From the NCBI GenBank assembly GCA_028279365.1, contig JANQNX010000007.1, positions 1-64,000 on the forward strand: a stretch of DNA of 64,000 nt, written 5' to 3'. Positions 18,105 to 29,950 of this stretch are shown here, piece by piece. Source of the DNA: Gammaproteobacteria bacterium (GTDB lineage: Bacteria; Pseudomonadota; Gammaproteobacteria; Eutrophobiales; Eutrophobiaceae). Under the pieces are notes generated by a model, which was given only the letters and a program-made list of their open reading frames with translations, made no database searches and was not told the origin of the DNA. A program made the position numbers and the translations under genes. The first letter of the stretch is position 1. Each line of letters begins with the position of its first letter.

Positions 18105-19015
18105 GTTTAAAGCTCGCGCTCGTTGGCTTGGGCGTTTGGGGGCAAAATTTTGTAAAAACCTGCGAGGTAAACTCCGAGGTTGAATTAGTTGCTGTTGCTA
18201 CAAGAACACCGATAGAAAATAACCCCAGTGTTGATAGTTGTGAGTTTTACACAAGTTGGAAAAAATTATTAACTGAAGTTCAGTTGGATGGAATACTTCT
18301 AACCGCTCCTCCAGCGATTAATGCAAAGGTAGCCTCTCATGCATTATCGTTAGGTCTTCCTGTATTTATAGAAAAACCTTTTGCATTGTCAGCTGCTGAC
18401 GCAGAATTAATTTTTCAAAACTTTGATAGTGACAAGGGTATTCTACAAGTCGGGTATATTGATAGACACAATTCTGCATGGCAAGGATTGAAAAAAAACC
18501 TGTCGGCGCTTGGAGGGATAGAGAAAATTGATGCCAGCTTTGGTGGTGACGGACCGATCAGAAAAGAGATATCTGCTTTGTGGGATTGGGGATCACATCC
18601 ACTAGCATTGATCATAGAGTTATTGGGTAAGCCTGACAGTATTTCAGCAACCAGGACTTTGCAAGAAGAAGCAAAACACGGAATGATTGAAAATTATGAT
18701 ATTGAATTGTCTTATTTAGAGAAAACAGCCTATATAAAAACGGGCAACGGTTTCAAAAGTAAACAGAGGAGAGTCGTGGTTACTGGTAAAGCAGGTGAAT
18801 TAATTTATGATGATTATATGGAAAATAAACTTGTACTTAAAACAGCGGAAGGAAGCAGAGAGGTTTCCTATAAAAGTGAACTCTCACCGTTGGCAAATGA
18901 ACTTCAGTTTTTCTGCGATTTGATTTTAGATTCTAAAAAGTATGATGATGACCTGAAATTGGGACAATTAGTTACCAATGCGCTATTGGACATAGAAAAC
19001 ATGATAAGAAAATAG
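18101..19015 (+). CDS. Gfo/Idh/MocA-family oxidoreductase
   Basis: 304 residues. The NAD(P)-binding strand and loop LALVGLGVWGQNFVKTC open the protein. FIEKPFALSAADAE supplies the family's EKP catalytic lysine motif, and the C-terminal half is the alpha/beta substrate domain with WDWGSHPLALI. These enzymes oxidise or reduce sugar hydroxyl or keto groups. As the last gene in the operon it could reduce a keto group left by the epimerase/dehydratase or by the methyltransferase product. It ends 2 bases before the convergent GT4 gene, so the two transcripts meet there. Confidence 0.83.
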   Translation: MSLKLALVGLGVWGQNFVKTCEVNSEVELVAVATRTPIENNPSVDSCEFYTSWKKLLTEVQLDGILLTAPPAINAKVASHALSLGLPVFIEKPFALSAADAELIFQNFDSDKGILQVGYIDRHNSAWQGLKKNLSALGGIEKIDASFGGDGPIRKEISALWDWGSHPLALIIELLGKPDSISATRTLQEEAKHGMIENYDIELSYLEKTAYIKTGNGFKSKQRRVVVTGKAGELIYDDYMENKLVLKTAEGSREVSYKSELSPLANELQFFCDLILDSKKYDDDLKLGQLVTNALLDIENMIRK

Positions 19016-19017
19016 AG

Positions 19018-20196
19018 CTATGCAGACAAAGCGTCTGAGTATGCTTGTATGTATTGGGAAGCACATTTCTCCCAGGTTAATTCTTGAGCAATGATAAAAT
19101 TTCGTCCGGCTAAACCTAAATTAACCCTAAGTTCTTGGTTGCTGAGTAAAAGTTGAATTTTTTCAGACAAATGTCCCGAATTACCGGTTTCAAATAATAA
19201 ACCATTAGTTTCATCAGTTATTATCTCTTTATGACTTTCTATATTGCTTGCAATAACGGGCAGTCCTGTGGCCATTGCCTCAAGCAATGCATTAGGCCTG
19301 CCTTCATCTAAACTGGCAAAGATAAAAACGTCTGCTCTCGCGAGCTTGTTGGTGATGCTATCAGGATCGACGTTACCCAAAAAAGTAACGTGCTCAAATA
19401 ATCCAAGTGACTTACACTGGCTTTCAAGTGCGTTCTTTTCCGGGCCTTCTCCAATAATACTCAAATGACAATTTTCGCAGTCCTTTAAAGCAGAAATTAT
19501 CGTATGAAAAGATTTACGCTTGATCAAGCTTCCAACTGTAACGAGCTGATATAGCGTTTGCTTTTGTATTTCGTTGGCTCTTGTTATTTCCAGTAACGAA
19601 CGATCAATGCCATTATTGATTAATCGTAGTTTGTGTTTGTATTGGGGTAAAAGAGTAACGGTTCTATTTAAAATACTTTCACCTACTGCAATGACTTTGT
19701 CGCTATAGTTTAGTGCAAATTTTAATAAGTTGAGGTCGATAATTTTTTTTTCCGCTCGAGCAATATCTTCTCCTCTAATCGTCGTAATAATTGGAATTTT
19801 AAATAACAAGTGTGCCGGTAAGGTGATAAAGGTGTTGATCGACCAGTTGGCGTGAATCACATCGTGCCTTTTTGCTTGTATTAAAGTATAGAAAAACAGG
19901 CTGAAGATTAGCAAGGGTAATAGCAGGTATAACCAGGGCTTGTATTTTAACGCTGCGGGAATACCGCCCGCCTGATGAGTGAGCAATTGCAAGCCTTTCG
20001 GTGCATAACGACATTTAATAATTGTGACATTGTTTTTTGATGAGCCAATTTCCTTAGCGTCACTCTGTATACCATCCGGCACAAGTACAGTGATTGAAAT
20101 ATTCTCTGGAAAGGCCTCAACAAGTCGTTTGATAAAAATGCCGCTGGAGGAACCTTGATATAGCGGATAAGAAGTCGTGATTAATAAGATGTTCAG
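19018..20196 (-). CDS. GT4 glycosyltransferase, probable CTG start
   Basis: The first ordinary start codon (GTG, 20080-20082) would begin inside the first beta-strand domain. The same frame stays open upstream and encodes NILLITTSYPLYQGSSSGI then FIKRLVEAFPE, exactly how GT4 enzymes begin. No ATG, GTG or TTG lies between this and the upstream stop, but a CTG at 20194-20196 has AAGG seven bases before it. I therefore extend the gene to 392 residues. The C-terminal half has TVGSLIKRKSFHTII, IIGEGPEKNALE and ASLDEGRPNALLEAMATGLPVIAS, the donor site. It probably adds a sugar to the polysaccharide. An alternative is that the true ATG was lost and the gene is weakly expressed. Confidence 0.78.
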   Translation of the reverse strand: MNILLITTSYPLYQGSSSGIFIKRLVEAFPENISITVLVPDGIQSDAKEIGSSKNNVTIIKCRYAPKGLQLLTHQAGGIPAALKYKPWLYLLLPLLIFSLFFYTLIQAKRHDVIHANWSINTFITLPAHLLFKIPIITTIRGEDIARAEKKIIDLNLLKFALNYSDKVIAVGESILNRTVTLLPQYKHKLRLINNGIDRSLLEITRANEIQKQTLYQLVTVGSLIKRKSFHTIISALKDCENCHLSIIGEGPEKNALESQCKSLGLFEHVTFLGNVDPDSITNKLARADVFIFASLDEGRPNALLEAMATGLPVIASNIESHKEIITDETNGLLFETGNSGHLSEKIQLLLSNQELRVNLGLAGRNFIIAQELTWEKCASQYIQAYSDALSA

Positions 20197-20243
20197 AAGT
20201 CTACCTTGCCAGTAAAGTGTGTCTTAATGTTTTCCCATTTTAC

Positions 20244-21014
20244 TCAATGTATCATCTGCAACATGGCTTTCATCATTTTAGGGTTGGCGGAAATAATACT
20301 CCCGGTTTTCATATAATCCGATCCGCCATCAAGCTCGCTATTAATGCCGCCTGCTTCCTGGACTAATAATGCACCTGCCGCAATATCCCACGGGTTCAAA
20401 TTATATTCCCAAAAACCATCAAGCCGACCGCAGGCCACATAAGCTAAATCGAGGGCCGCTGATCCAGCTCGTCTGATTCCGGCGACTTTAGGGAATAAAG
20501 CGCGAAAGCTGGTAAGAAAACGATCTAATTGCTGATCATCACGAAACGGAAAGCCTGTGCCAAGTAAGGCCCCATCAAGTTCTCTACGTGAACTGACGCG
20601 TATCTTCTTATTATTACACTGCGCGCCTTTGCCTTTTGATGCGGTAAATAGTTCCTGTTTATAAGGATCATAAATCACCGCTTGATCTAGCCTGCCCCGA
20701 TGCTCTAGAGCGATAGAAACAGCATAATGAGGGAAACTATGTAAATAATTGGTTGTGCCATCAAGTGGATCGATAATCCAGATAAACTCGCTTTCACCAC
20801 TGGTACCGGACTCTTCTGCGAGGAAGGCATGATCCGGATACGACTGCTGAATGGTAGTAATAATAATCTGCTCAGCGGCTTTATCGACTTCTGAGACAAA
20901 GTCATTTTTGCCTTTCACATCAACAGAAAGATCGTTAACGCGGTCTATCTCGCGCACGATCAAATCACCAGCGGCACGAGCGGCACGAACCGCTATATTT
21001 AACATGGGGTGCAT
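20244..21014 (-). CDS. suhB: Inositol-1-monophosphatase family protein SuhB
   Basis: 256 residues. FLAEESGTSG supplies the metal-binding Glu pair, IIDPLDGTTNYLH is the family's central metal site, and NPWDIAAGALLVQEAGG is the C-terminal signature. SuhB hydrolyses inositol monophosphate and, in enterobacteria, also works with the ribosomal RNA antitermination complex. The divergent neighbour trmJ, about 70 bases away, is its usual partner in gammaproteobacteria, which supports the symbol. Length is normal for the family. Confidence 0.93.
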   Translation of the reverse strand: MHPMLNIAVRAARAAGDLIVREIDRVNDLSVDVKGKNDFVSEVDKAAEQIIITTIQQSYPDHAFLAEESGTSGESEFIWIIDPLDGTTNYLHSFPHYAVSIALEHRGRLDQAVIYDPYKQELFTASKGKGAQCNNKKIRVSSRRELDGALLGTGFPFRDDQQLDRFLTSFRALFPKVAGIRRAGSAALDLAYVACGRLDGFWEYNLNPWDIAAGALLVQEAGGINSELDGGSDYMKTGSIISANPKMMKAMLQMIH

Positions 21015-21085
21015 CGGTTAAACTGTCCTAATTTAATAAATTAGCATTCTACGTGGAGTGAAATAGTGAGTGAAGTAAATAAACC

Positions 21086-21811
21086 ATGGTAATAGAAAAT
21101 AATACGATTCGTATCGTGCTGGTTGGCACGACACATCCAGGTAATATTGGTGCGACAGCCCGTGCGATGAAAACTATGTGTCAGGATCGTTTGTACCTGG
21201 TATCCCCTAAAATTTATCCATCAGCGGAAGCCACCGCACGAGCAACCGGTGCCGATGATGTACTTGCCAATGCAACAGTGTGTGAGGATTTAAAACAAGC
21301 GGTAGCAGATTGTGATTTGGTCATTGGCACAACGGCCAGAGATCGCAGCCTCTCCTGGCCAGTGGTCAACCCGGCCCAGTGTGCAGAAATCGCGATCGCA
21401 AACCAATCAGGTCAAACGGCAATCGTATTTGGCAGGGAGAGTTCCGGGCTCTCAAATGAAGAACTGGAGTTATGTAATTACGTCATGAAAATTGCTACCA
21501 ACCCTGAATATGGGTCGTTGAATCTGGCCTCAGCTGTGCAATTAACCTGTTACGAACTATTTAATAAAAGTTACGATGAACAATTATCAACTGTATCATC
21601 GGGTGATGACTTTGCCACTCAAGCGCAGCTGGAACAGTTTTATCATCATCTGGAAAAGACGATGCTGCAGACAGGTTATCTAAATCCGGATAATCCAAAA
21701 AAACTCATGCATCGTATGCATCGTTTGTTTAATCGCAGTCGATTGGAACAGAGTGAGGTAAATATACTAAGAGGGTTTTTAAGTAGTGTAGAACAAAAGT
21801 CCGTTAAATAA
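21086..21811 (+). CDS. trmJ: tRNA (Cm32/Um32) 2'-O-methyltransferase TrmJ
   Basis: 241 residues of the SPOUT methyltransferase family. [20 protein letters not shown] is the N-terminal signature, [15 protein letters not shown] is the SAM-binding loop after the knot, and [18 protein letters not shown] completes the trefoil knot. The C-terminal about 80 residues match the TrmJ dimerisation tail. The enzyme methylates the ribose of position 32 in several tRNAs. It is divergent from suhB and converges on purM with an 8-base overlap of coding ends. Confidence 0.93.
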   Translation: MVIENNTIRIVLVGTTHPGNIGATARAMKTMCQDRLYLVSPKIYPSAEATARATGADDVLANATVCEDLKQAVADCDLVIGTTARDRSLSWPVVNPAQCAEIAIANQSGQTAIVFGRESSGLSNEELELCNYVMKIATNPEYGSLNLASAVQLTCYELFNKSYDEQLSTVSSGDDFATQAQLEQFYHHLEKTMLQTGYLNPDNPKKLMHRMHRLFNRSRLEQSEVNILRGFLSSVEQKSVK

Positions 21812-22844
21812 ATGTAACCTTGTGATCGCATTTATCGCTGACATGACCAATAACCCAAGCTTGTTCTCCACAATCTGATAACAGAGACAGTGCTTGTTCA
21901 GCGTGGTCGCTAGCAATACAAATCACCATGCCGACACCACAATTAAATGTTCGATACATCTCTTCCTGATCGATATGACCTTGTTGTTTTAGCCAGTCGA
22001 AAATAGCAGGGAAATCCCAGCTGGCTCGATTCAACTCAACCGAGAGCGAATCAGGGATCACACGGGGGATATTCTCAATCAAGCCGCCGCCAGTAATATG
22101 TGAAATGGCATTCACTGGCATTTGGTTGACAAGTTGTAATATTGATTTGACGTAAATACGGGTTGGTTCCAGTAAAATATCGACAATCGGTTTACCATCG
22201 AGTAAGGATTGGGGATTTGCTTCACTGACTTCCAGGACTTTTCTAATCAGCGAATAACCATTGGAATGGCAGCCACTTGAGGCAAGCGCAATTAACGTAT
22301 CGCCTTCCTGCACAGCGGCACCATCAATGATGTCATCTTTCTCCACCGCGCCAACACAAAACCCAGCAAGGTCGTAGTCGCCATCAGCATACATCCCCGG
22401 CATTTCGGCAGTTTCACCGCCAATCAAACTACAACCAGCCAGCTGGCAGCCCTCAGCAATACCGTTGATAACCGTTTCAGCGACCTCAACATCAAGTTTA
22501 GAACTGGCGAAATAATCCAGGAAAAATAAAGGCTCTGCGCCCTGTACGATTAAATCGTTAACACACATGGCGACCAAATCAATGCCAATTGATTCATGAC
22601 GTTGATGTTCAATCGCCAGTTTGATTTTCGTGCCGACGCCATCTGTACCGGAGACCAGTACCGGTTGTTTGTAATCAAGTGAAGAAAGATCAAACAGCGC
22701 ACCAAAGCCGCCTATACTACCCATCACGCCATTCCGATGCGTATTGGCCGTGGTTTGTTTTATCCTGGCTACCAGTTCATTACCTTGTTCTATGCTGACA
22801 CCAGCATCTTCATAGCTAAGAGAGTGATTTTTTTTATCATTCAT
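21804..22844 (-). CDS. purM: Phosphoribosylformylglycinamidine cyclo-ligase
   Basis: 346 residues of the AIR synthetase family. [16 protein letters not shown] opens the protein, GFGALFDLS and [11 protein letters not shown] give the ATP-binding segment, [20 protein letters not shown] is the family signature, and [11 protein letters not shown] and [12 protein letters not shown] follow. It performs the fifth step of purine synthesis, closing the imidazole ring at the cost of ATP. Length is normal. The divergent DUF2066 gene upstream is its usual gammaproteobacterial neighbour. No purN follows on this strand; the 3' end instead overlaps trmJ by 8 bases. Confidence 0.96.
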   Translation of the reverse strand: MNDKKNHSLSYEDAGVSIEQGNELVARIKQTTANTHRNGVMGSIGGFGALFDLSSLDYKQPVLVSGTDGVGTKIKLAIEHQRHESIGIDLVAMCVNDLIVQGAEPLFFLDYFASSKLDVEVAETVINGIAEGCQLAGCSLIGGETAEMPGMYADGDYDLAGFCVGAVEKDDIIDGAAVQEGDTLIALASSGCHSNGYSLIRKVLEVSEANPQSLLDGKPIVDILLEPTRIYVKSILQLVNQMPVNAISHITGGGLIENIPRVIPDSLSVELNRASWDFPAIFDWLKQQGHIDQEEMYRTFNCGVGMVICIASDHAEQALSLLSDCGEQAWVIGHVSDKCDHKVTFI

Positions 22845-22918
22845 TCAAGTATGGTATCGGTGTCAGCATGGTCTAGCAATCCTTGACTTAATGCGCTGTC
22901 TTGCATAGCTTGCAGTGC

Positions 22919-23971
22919 ATGAAATTATCATTTTATTCAGTTATCTTTTTTCTGGTATTCAGCTGTCCTCAAGCCTATGCCATTAAGGTTGACGGCCTGT
23001 ATCAATCCAGTGTGCCAGTTGAAAATGAATCGGCTCAACTTAGAAAAATAGCCTTAAAACAGGCCCTCACCAATGTATTAATCAAGCTGACCGGTGATAG
23101 AGACATACCAAATAATACAAATGTTGACGACATCTTGCAGAGGCCAGAGCGTTTTGTACAACAGTTTCGCTATAAAGAGATTGAAACTGAGGCCGATGCT
23201 GATGTTGCCCAGATGCAACTGGCGTTACAAGTGAAATTTGATGAAACTTTGTTAAATGAGGTGATGCGAAGCTATGGGTTATCGATTTGGGGCAATGAAC
23301 GCCCGGCGATACTGGTCTGGTTAGTCAACGAAGACAGTAACATCCGGCGTATCGTCAGTTTTGAAGAGTCTCCTGAACTTATCAGTGTGGTCGATAAGCG
23401 TGCATTCGAGAGAGGAATCACATTATTATTCCCATTGCTGGATTTAGAAGATACGTCACAGATTTCTGTCAGCGATCTTTGGGGCGTATTTAAACAGCCA
23501 ATCATCACAGCCTCAAGCCGTTATCAGGCAGATGCCATTCTGGTGGGAAAAGTCCAACAACCACTAACAGGGAAATGGCAAGCCAACTGGACGTTAATCA
23601 ATACTGAGGATACCCAGGATTGGCAAACGGATGGGCAGGATGCCGATCAGGCCCTAGGGGCTGGAATTGATGAATTAGTCGATCGACTAGCGGCCAGATA
23701 TGCAAACTTTGCCTCTACCCGTGCAGAGTTGATTTCTGTCGAAGTAGAGAATGTCACCAGCATTGATGATTATGCAAAAGTATTGTCCTACCTTGAATCG
23801 CTACAATCGGTCACATCGGTATTGGTCAAAAACGTCATGCCGGAACGCGTTAGTTTCGAAGTCATCATCCATGGTGGAGTGGACGTGTTAAATCAGGCCG
23901 TATCATTGAGCAATCTCCTGCAAAACCTGGATGATGTACAAACCAATCGTTATCGATTAATCACTAACTAA
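22919..23971 (+). CDS. DUF2066-domain secreted protein
   Basis: 350 residues when started at the ATG at 22919; an upstream in-frame TTG would add six residues before an otherwise clean signal peptide (KLSFYSVIFFLVFSCPQAYA). The mature part begins IKVDGLYQSSVPVENES, the usual DUF2066 opening. This family has no assigned activity. The gene sits in the canonical order with divergent purM and downstream AI-2E permease and hda genes, seen in many gammaproteobacteria. It is probably periplasmic or outer-membrane associated. The next gene starts 5 bases downstream, so they are co-transcribed. Confidence 0.85.
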   Translation: MKLSFYSVIFFLVFSCPQAYAIKVDGLYQSSVPVENESAQLRKIALKQALTNVLIKLTGDRDIPNNTNVDDILQRPERFVQQFRYKEIETEADADVAQMQLALQVKFDETLLNEVMRSYGLSIWGNERPAILVWLVNEDSNIRRIVSFEESPELISVVDKRAFERGITLLFPLLDLEDTSQISVSDLWGVFKQPIITASSRYQADAILVGKVQQPLTGKWQANWTLINTEDTQDWQTDGQDADQALGAGIDELVDRLAARYANFASTRAELISVEVENVTSIDDYAKVLSYLESLQSVTSVLVKNVMPERVSFEVIIHGGVDVLNQAVSLSNLLQNLDDVQTNRYRLITN

Positions 23972-23976
23972 ACACG

Positions 23977-25031
23977 ATGCAGATTACCGACGCACAAAAA
24001 TGGTTGATATTTACAGTTGTAATCGCTGTCGGTTATTTAGTTTACTTATTGGCGCCAATACTGACGCCGTTTCTAATCAGCGCATTTCTTGCTTATCTGG
24101 CCGACCCGGCAGTTGATAAGCTCCAGACCATTAAATTTTCCAGAACCTTATCTGTCATCTTTGTGTTTTTTTTGATGACCATTATTCTCGGTTCTTTTTT
24201 GTTAATTGTTGTGCCGCTTATCGAAGAACAGTTAATGCGCCTGATCAGGCAACTGCCGGATATGCTAAACCTAATACAAACTGAATGGTTGCCGTGGTTA
24301 TCAAACAGGTTAGGCATGGACTTAAGTAATATTAATTTTGATGAGATGAAAAAGTCGCTGACCGGTCATTGGCAAACATTGGGTAATGTCGTTGGAAAAA
24401 TCTTTGTGCAAATTACCGCGTCGGGACAAACAGTACTGCTATGGGTGAGTTATCTGTTGCTCATTCCGGTAGTGACGTTTTATTTACTTAGAGATTGGGA
24501 TGATTTGATTGCGCGCATAGGTACACTACTGCCAAGAAAGTATTCAGCAACAGTGATTCACTTGGCGAAACAATGTGATGAAGTGCTGGCGGAGTTTCTC
24601 AGGGGACAAATGTTAGTGATGCTGGCATTGAGCACGGTTTATAGCACGGGTCTGTGGATAGTTGGACTGGAGTTCTCGATACTGATTGGCTTAATGGCAG
24701 GATTGGTCAGTTTTGTGCCCTATCTGGGTTTTATTGTCGGCTTTGCTGTCGCCGGTGTCGCGGCGTTCATGCAGTTTCAGGACCTGGTACATATTGTCTA
24801 TGTGTTGCTGGTATTTGGTGTTGGGCAAACCTTGGAAGGCATGGTGCTCACGCCCTTATTAGTCGGAGATAGAATTGGTCTGCACCCGGTTGCAGTCATT
24901 TTTGCGGTAATGGCTGGTGCGCAGCTTTTTGGCCTGTTCGGTATGTTGTTAGCATTACCCGTTGCAGCAGTGATAACGGTCTTGCTGCGGCATTTTCATC
25001 AGGAATACATGAAGAGTAGTTTCTATACACC

Positions 25032-25035
<4 letters not shown>
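23977..25035 (+). CDS. AI-2E family permease (PerM-like)
   Basis: 352 residues with about eight hydrophobic segments in the AI-2E exporter pattern: a membrane N-terminus ending in LISAFLAYLADPAVD, a long middle soluble part (about 90-150), and the conserved late run FVPYLGFIVGF and GQTLEGMVLTPLLVGDRIGL. Family members range from autoinducer export to sodium/proton antiport, so the substrate is open; PerM-type genes next to hda are usually of unknown role. It overlaps hda by 4 bases (ATGA). Confidence 0.88.
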
Positions 25036-26672
<1,637 letters not shown>

Positions 26673-26750
26673 TAACAACATTCCTGTATATTGTTTGTGA
26701 TAATTAAAACATCATAATAAAAACACATTAGCATGACGAGCTAATTACCG

Positions 26751-28010
26751 ATGAAAGAAAACCTGTTGGAAGTATTACGCCAGAGTGTTTTGACCGCCTA
26801 CTATTTTGGTCGTTTTTTTCTGCGCCATTTTTATCAGTTAAGAGGTATGCAAACCGCCTCGTCTTTAGCTTATACGACATTGCTATCTATTGTGCCGTTG
26901 ATTACGGTGATGTTCGGTTTGTTTGGCAAGATCCCGGTATTGCAGGATGTCTCGGCTTCAATTCAGCAATTCGTGTTTACCAATTTCGTTCCCCAGTTTG
27001 GTGAAACGGTGCAGACGTATATTGGTAACTTTTCGGATAAGGCATCGCAGCTTACGATAACTGGCAGTATGGTGCTGGTCATTATTGCTATTATGTTGAT
27101 GGCGACGATTGATAACGCATTTAACCGTATCTGGTTTGTTACCAACAAGCGTAATCCGGTCTCACGACTGTTGGTTTATTGGGCGGTATTGACTATGGGG
27201 CCATTGCTCATCGGGATTGGTCTTGCCTCAACGTCCTATTTTCTGTCTTTACCGGTGCTGGCTGATGTCGATAGTACGTTTCAAATCAAGGCCACGCTGT
27301 TAAGCTGGTTGCCTTTTTTGACGACCTCCATCGCATTTTCGTTACTCTATATTTTGATCCCGAATTGTTTCGTGCCAAAGCGGCATGCAGTGATGGGCGG
27401 TGTCATTTGCGCTGTGCTGTTTGAATTTGCCAAATATGGTTTTGGCATCTATGTGCGTGCCATGCCGAGCTACGAGAATATTTACGGTGCGATTTCTGTT
27501 ATCCCGTTATTTTTGATATGGATTTATGTCTCCTGGATCATCGTTTTGTTTGGTGCACACTTTTCTTTTTGTTTGTCATCGTTTCGATTGACGGATGAAA
27601 TCGAAAATCGTAGTAAGGGTGGTTGGGATTTTCTCGATGCATTAAAAGTACTGGATGATTTATATCAAGCGCAGCAATCCGGTAAGACATTAACCATTAC
27701 ACAGTTAAGAAAGAAAACAATCCAACTGCCCCACTATTTACTTAACGATATGCTGGAGCATTTGCAGCGCGCCAAATGGGTCAATCAAAGTAGCGCGGGT
27801 CAATGGTTATTATCGAGAGATATGACTGAAACCAGCTTGCTAGATTTGCATCAGGTGCTGCCGGTTCGCTTGCCGATGAAAGACAATGAATTAAGCAAGG
27901 ATCGAATGGCAAAAAAACTCAAACGGTTGCTGGAAAATCAATTCGAACCTGTCAAGCAACAGCTTGCTGTTACCATTGCTGATTTCCTTAAATCAGACGA
28001 TGCGGACTAA
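26751..28010 (+). CDS. YihY/BrkB family inner-membrane protein
   Basis: 419 residues. The N-terminal 280 residues hold six hydrophobic segments with the family motif RGMQTASSLAYTTLLSIVPL and later YGAISVIPLFLIWIYVSWIIVLFGA. The last about 130 residues are a soluble, helical winged-helix-like region (TITQLRKKTIQLPHYLLNDML), the long form common in gammaproteobacteria. The family was once called RNase BN by error; its true function is unknown, with transport or membrane-organisation roles suggested. It is divergent from arsC. Confidence 0.9.
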   Translation: MKENLLEVLRQSVLTAYYFGRFFLRHFYQLRGMQTASSLAYTTLLSIVPLITVMFGLFGKIPVLQDVSASIQQFVFTNFVPQFGETVQTYIGNFSDKASQLTITGSMVLVIIAIMLMATIDNAFNRIWFVTNKRNPVSRLLVYWAVLTMGPLLIGIGLASTSYFLSLPVLADVDSTFQIKATLLSWLPFLTTSIAFSLLYILIPNCFVPKRHAVMGGVICAVLFEFAKYGFGIYVRAMPSYENIYGAISVIPLFLIWIYVSWIIVLFGAHFSFCLSSFRLTDEIENRSKGGWDFLDALKVLDDLYQAQQSGKTLTITQLRKKTIQLPHYLLNDMLEHLQRAKWVNQSSAGQWLLSRDMTETSLLDLHQVLPVRLPMKDNELSKDRMAKKLKRLLENQFEPVKQQLAVTIADFLKSDDAD

Positions 28011-28015
28011 TCAGT

Positions 28016-29599
28016 TCACACCGATTTAAATGTAAAAATTTCAAACGATATGCTCGACTCTTGCAGTTGCTTTGCACTAATGAACTCGGATTTTCCGTCT
28101 CTGACAATCTCCATTTCCCGGTCTTTCAGATAGAGACCTTTCTCAGCGACGATAGATACGCTGTCTTTACTGTCATCTTGATTGATTAGAAATGCCGCGC
28201 GAAACGTCCTGTCGGCCTGACTGCCATTTCTGGCCCGTAATGCGATGGCCTTGCCTTTGTCGGCAACATTTTGAATGCCAAGTTTGTGAACTTGACGGCT
28301 GATCATCAGCCAGCGGATTACACCGATTGACCAGTTCTCATTATCGAGATTGATACCTACGATGTCGCCAACCCGAACCGGCTTTTCCGGTTTTTCACTG
28401 CGAATGATGGCGTAACCACCGGAACCTTCATCCACGATACGCCAGCTTTCAGAAAAATAATCTGACTCAACCGGTGTATGCTGTTCATAAGAAGACTCCG
28501 CCACATCGATCTCATCATCCGCTTGCGCCAGCTCTGGCGGCACAAATGCTTGCTTACCATTCAAAAAATAATACGTCGTGGTAAAGCCACTACTCATCAT
28601 TAGCTCACCCTTTCTGGCGCTTCTTGGGAAATGGCGCTTGGGGGGTAAACCCCAGGCACGCAACATATGAGCTAACAAGGACTTGGCATAAAACGGCGAC
28701 AGTACGATGGAGTTATCGACTTGCCCCATATTAATCAGCTCCAGTTGTTTCTGAATCAGGTTCTCCAGTGGGGTCGAATCCAGTAATCGGGTTTTATTCG
28801 TCGCCGCTTCAAGATTAAATTTGCTGTAGGGAATCGGCCGCTGATCGGCTTTCAGGTCCAGCACAAAATAACCACTCGGATTTGTCACTGTTTGCATTGG
28901 ACTGACCTTGGTATATTCCGCCCAGCTATCCAGTTGTTCATAGATTTCCCATATCGCGCCAAACGGCAGGTGATGTGGGTCAACCAATGAAGCCATCAAA
29001 ATTCGTTTGTAAGTATGATCGATGCTGGTCTTGATATCCTTGGTCTCAGCCCCGGGGATGGAATAAATATTTTTCTGACATTCTTTCGATTCAGCAAAAT
29101 CATAAATGAAATTGAGCTGTTGCCAGACGTTTTTCGGTACCGGTGAATATTCAAGAAAACTGAAAATCAAGGCATGCGATAAATAATTCATCGACATCAG
29201 CATGGCCTCAATTGGAGGTTTACTCTGCTTCCATAAGGTCTTTTGATTTAATGCTTTATCAAACGCCAGTTTGCAACTAAAACTCATGTTAACCGCTATT
29301 TGTTTCATGATACTGACTTGCGATTGCACGGCATCAATTGTCTGCAATGTATGTTGCGCACCCGCCTTGATTTGAGACTGCACATAATACTGATAAGGCC
29401 GGTTATAAAGCGCCATTAAGTCCAAACGTGTCGCTGATTTAATGTCGGCTTTATTGGTTTCAATCAGTGCCTGATTGATCAAACTCGCGGTTTTCTGGAA
29501 ATCAATATAAGGCAGAGAATCAAGCCACTCCTCAATGTTAAGTGGACGAGTCTCAATTTCTTCGCCGTGACTGGTTTTTCTTTTTGGTAGTGCCATCAT
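28016..29599 (-). CDS. Hypothetical protein with C-terminal PilZ-like domain
   Basis: 527 residues, no signal peptide or membrane segment. Residues 1-370 are largely helical and unrecognised. The C-terminal region (about 385-490) resembles a PilZ barrel: RIVDEGSGGYAI fits the [D/N]-x-S-x-x-G type strand, and VGDIVGINLDNENWSIGVIRWL is the familiar beta-hairpin after it. I do not see the canonical R-x3-R that completes cyclic-di-GMP binding, so binding is uncertain. Such proteins may couple second messenger to motility or surface behaviour. The gene stands alone and converges on the YihY gene. Confidence 0.6.
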   Translation of the reverse strand: MMALPKRKTSHGEEIETRPLNIEEWLDSLPYIDFQKTASLINQALIETNKADIKSATRLDLMALYNRPYQYYVQSQIKAGAQHTLQTIDAVQSQVSIMKQIAVNMSFSCKLAFDKALNQKTLWKQSKPPIEAMLMSMNYLSHALIFSFLEYSPVPKNVWQQLNFIYDFAESKECQKNIYSIPGAETKDIKTSIDHTYKRILMASLVDPHHLPFGAIWEIYEQLDSWAEYTKVSPMQTVTNPSGYFVLDLKADQRPIPYSKFNLEAATNKTRLLDSTPLENLIQKQLELINMGQVDNSIVLSPFYAKSLLAHMLRAWGLPPKRHFPRSARKGELMMSSGFTTTYYFLNGKQAFVPPELAQADDEIDVAESSYEQHTPVESDYFSESWRIVDEGSGGYAIIRSEKPEKPVRVGDIVGINLDNENWSIGVIRWLMISRQVHKLGIQNVADKGKAIALRARNGSQADRTFRAAFLINQDDSKDSVSIVAEKGLYLKDREMEIVRDGKSEFISAKQLQESSISFEIFTFKSV

Positions 29600-29950
29600 A
29601 ATGTTATGTAGTTAAGCAAAGGCCAGAAATCAACTTATTCGCTTAAATTACTTTTACCCTTATTGTTTTTCGTTATTTCTGTAGTAATCAGCAATATCTA
29701 TTCCATCTATTTTGTTAACTGAGCAGAGTTAGTGTGAACTCGTCTACAATTCCTGTTCATGCCTAGAGAAATGAAACTGGCAAGGAATTTTGTTGAAAAA
29801 ACAAAAAATAACTTGATAAAACAAATAGTTATAATGTTTATTGTACAGCTATATTGTTTTTGTTAGCCGCTAAATAGATATCAAACAGGCAAGCTGTAGA
29901 TAATCTGTCTCAATATAGAGACATGTTTTAATATCTTTAACTTATTGATT
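29600..29950. other. AT-rich intergenic gap between PilZ-like gene and acyP
   Basis: About 350 bases without a supportable gene between two divergently transcribed genes. It contains several TATAAT-like boxes (for example in GTTATAATG near 29830) and a short perfect inverted repeat TGTCTC / GAGACA at 29906-29923 just upstream of acyP. Both divergent promoters must lie here, but I cannot pair convincing -35 boxes. Confidence 0.5.
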
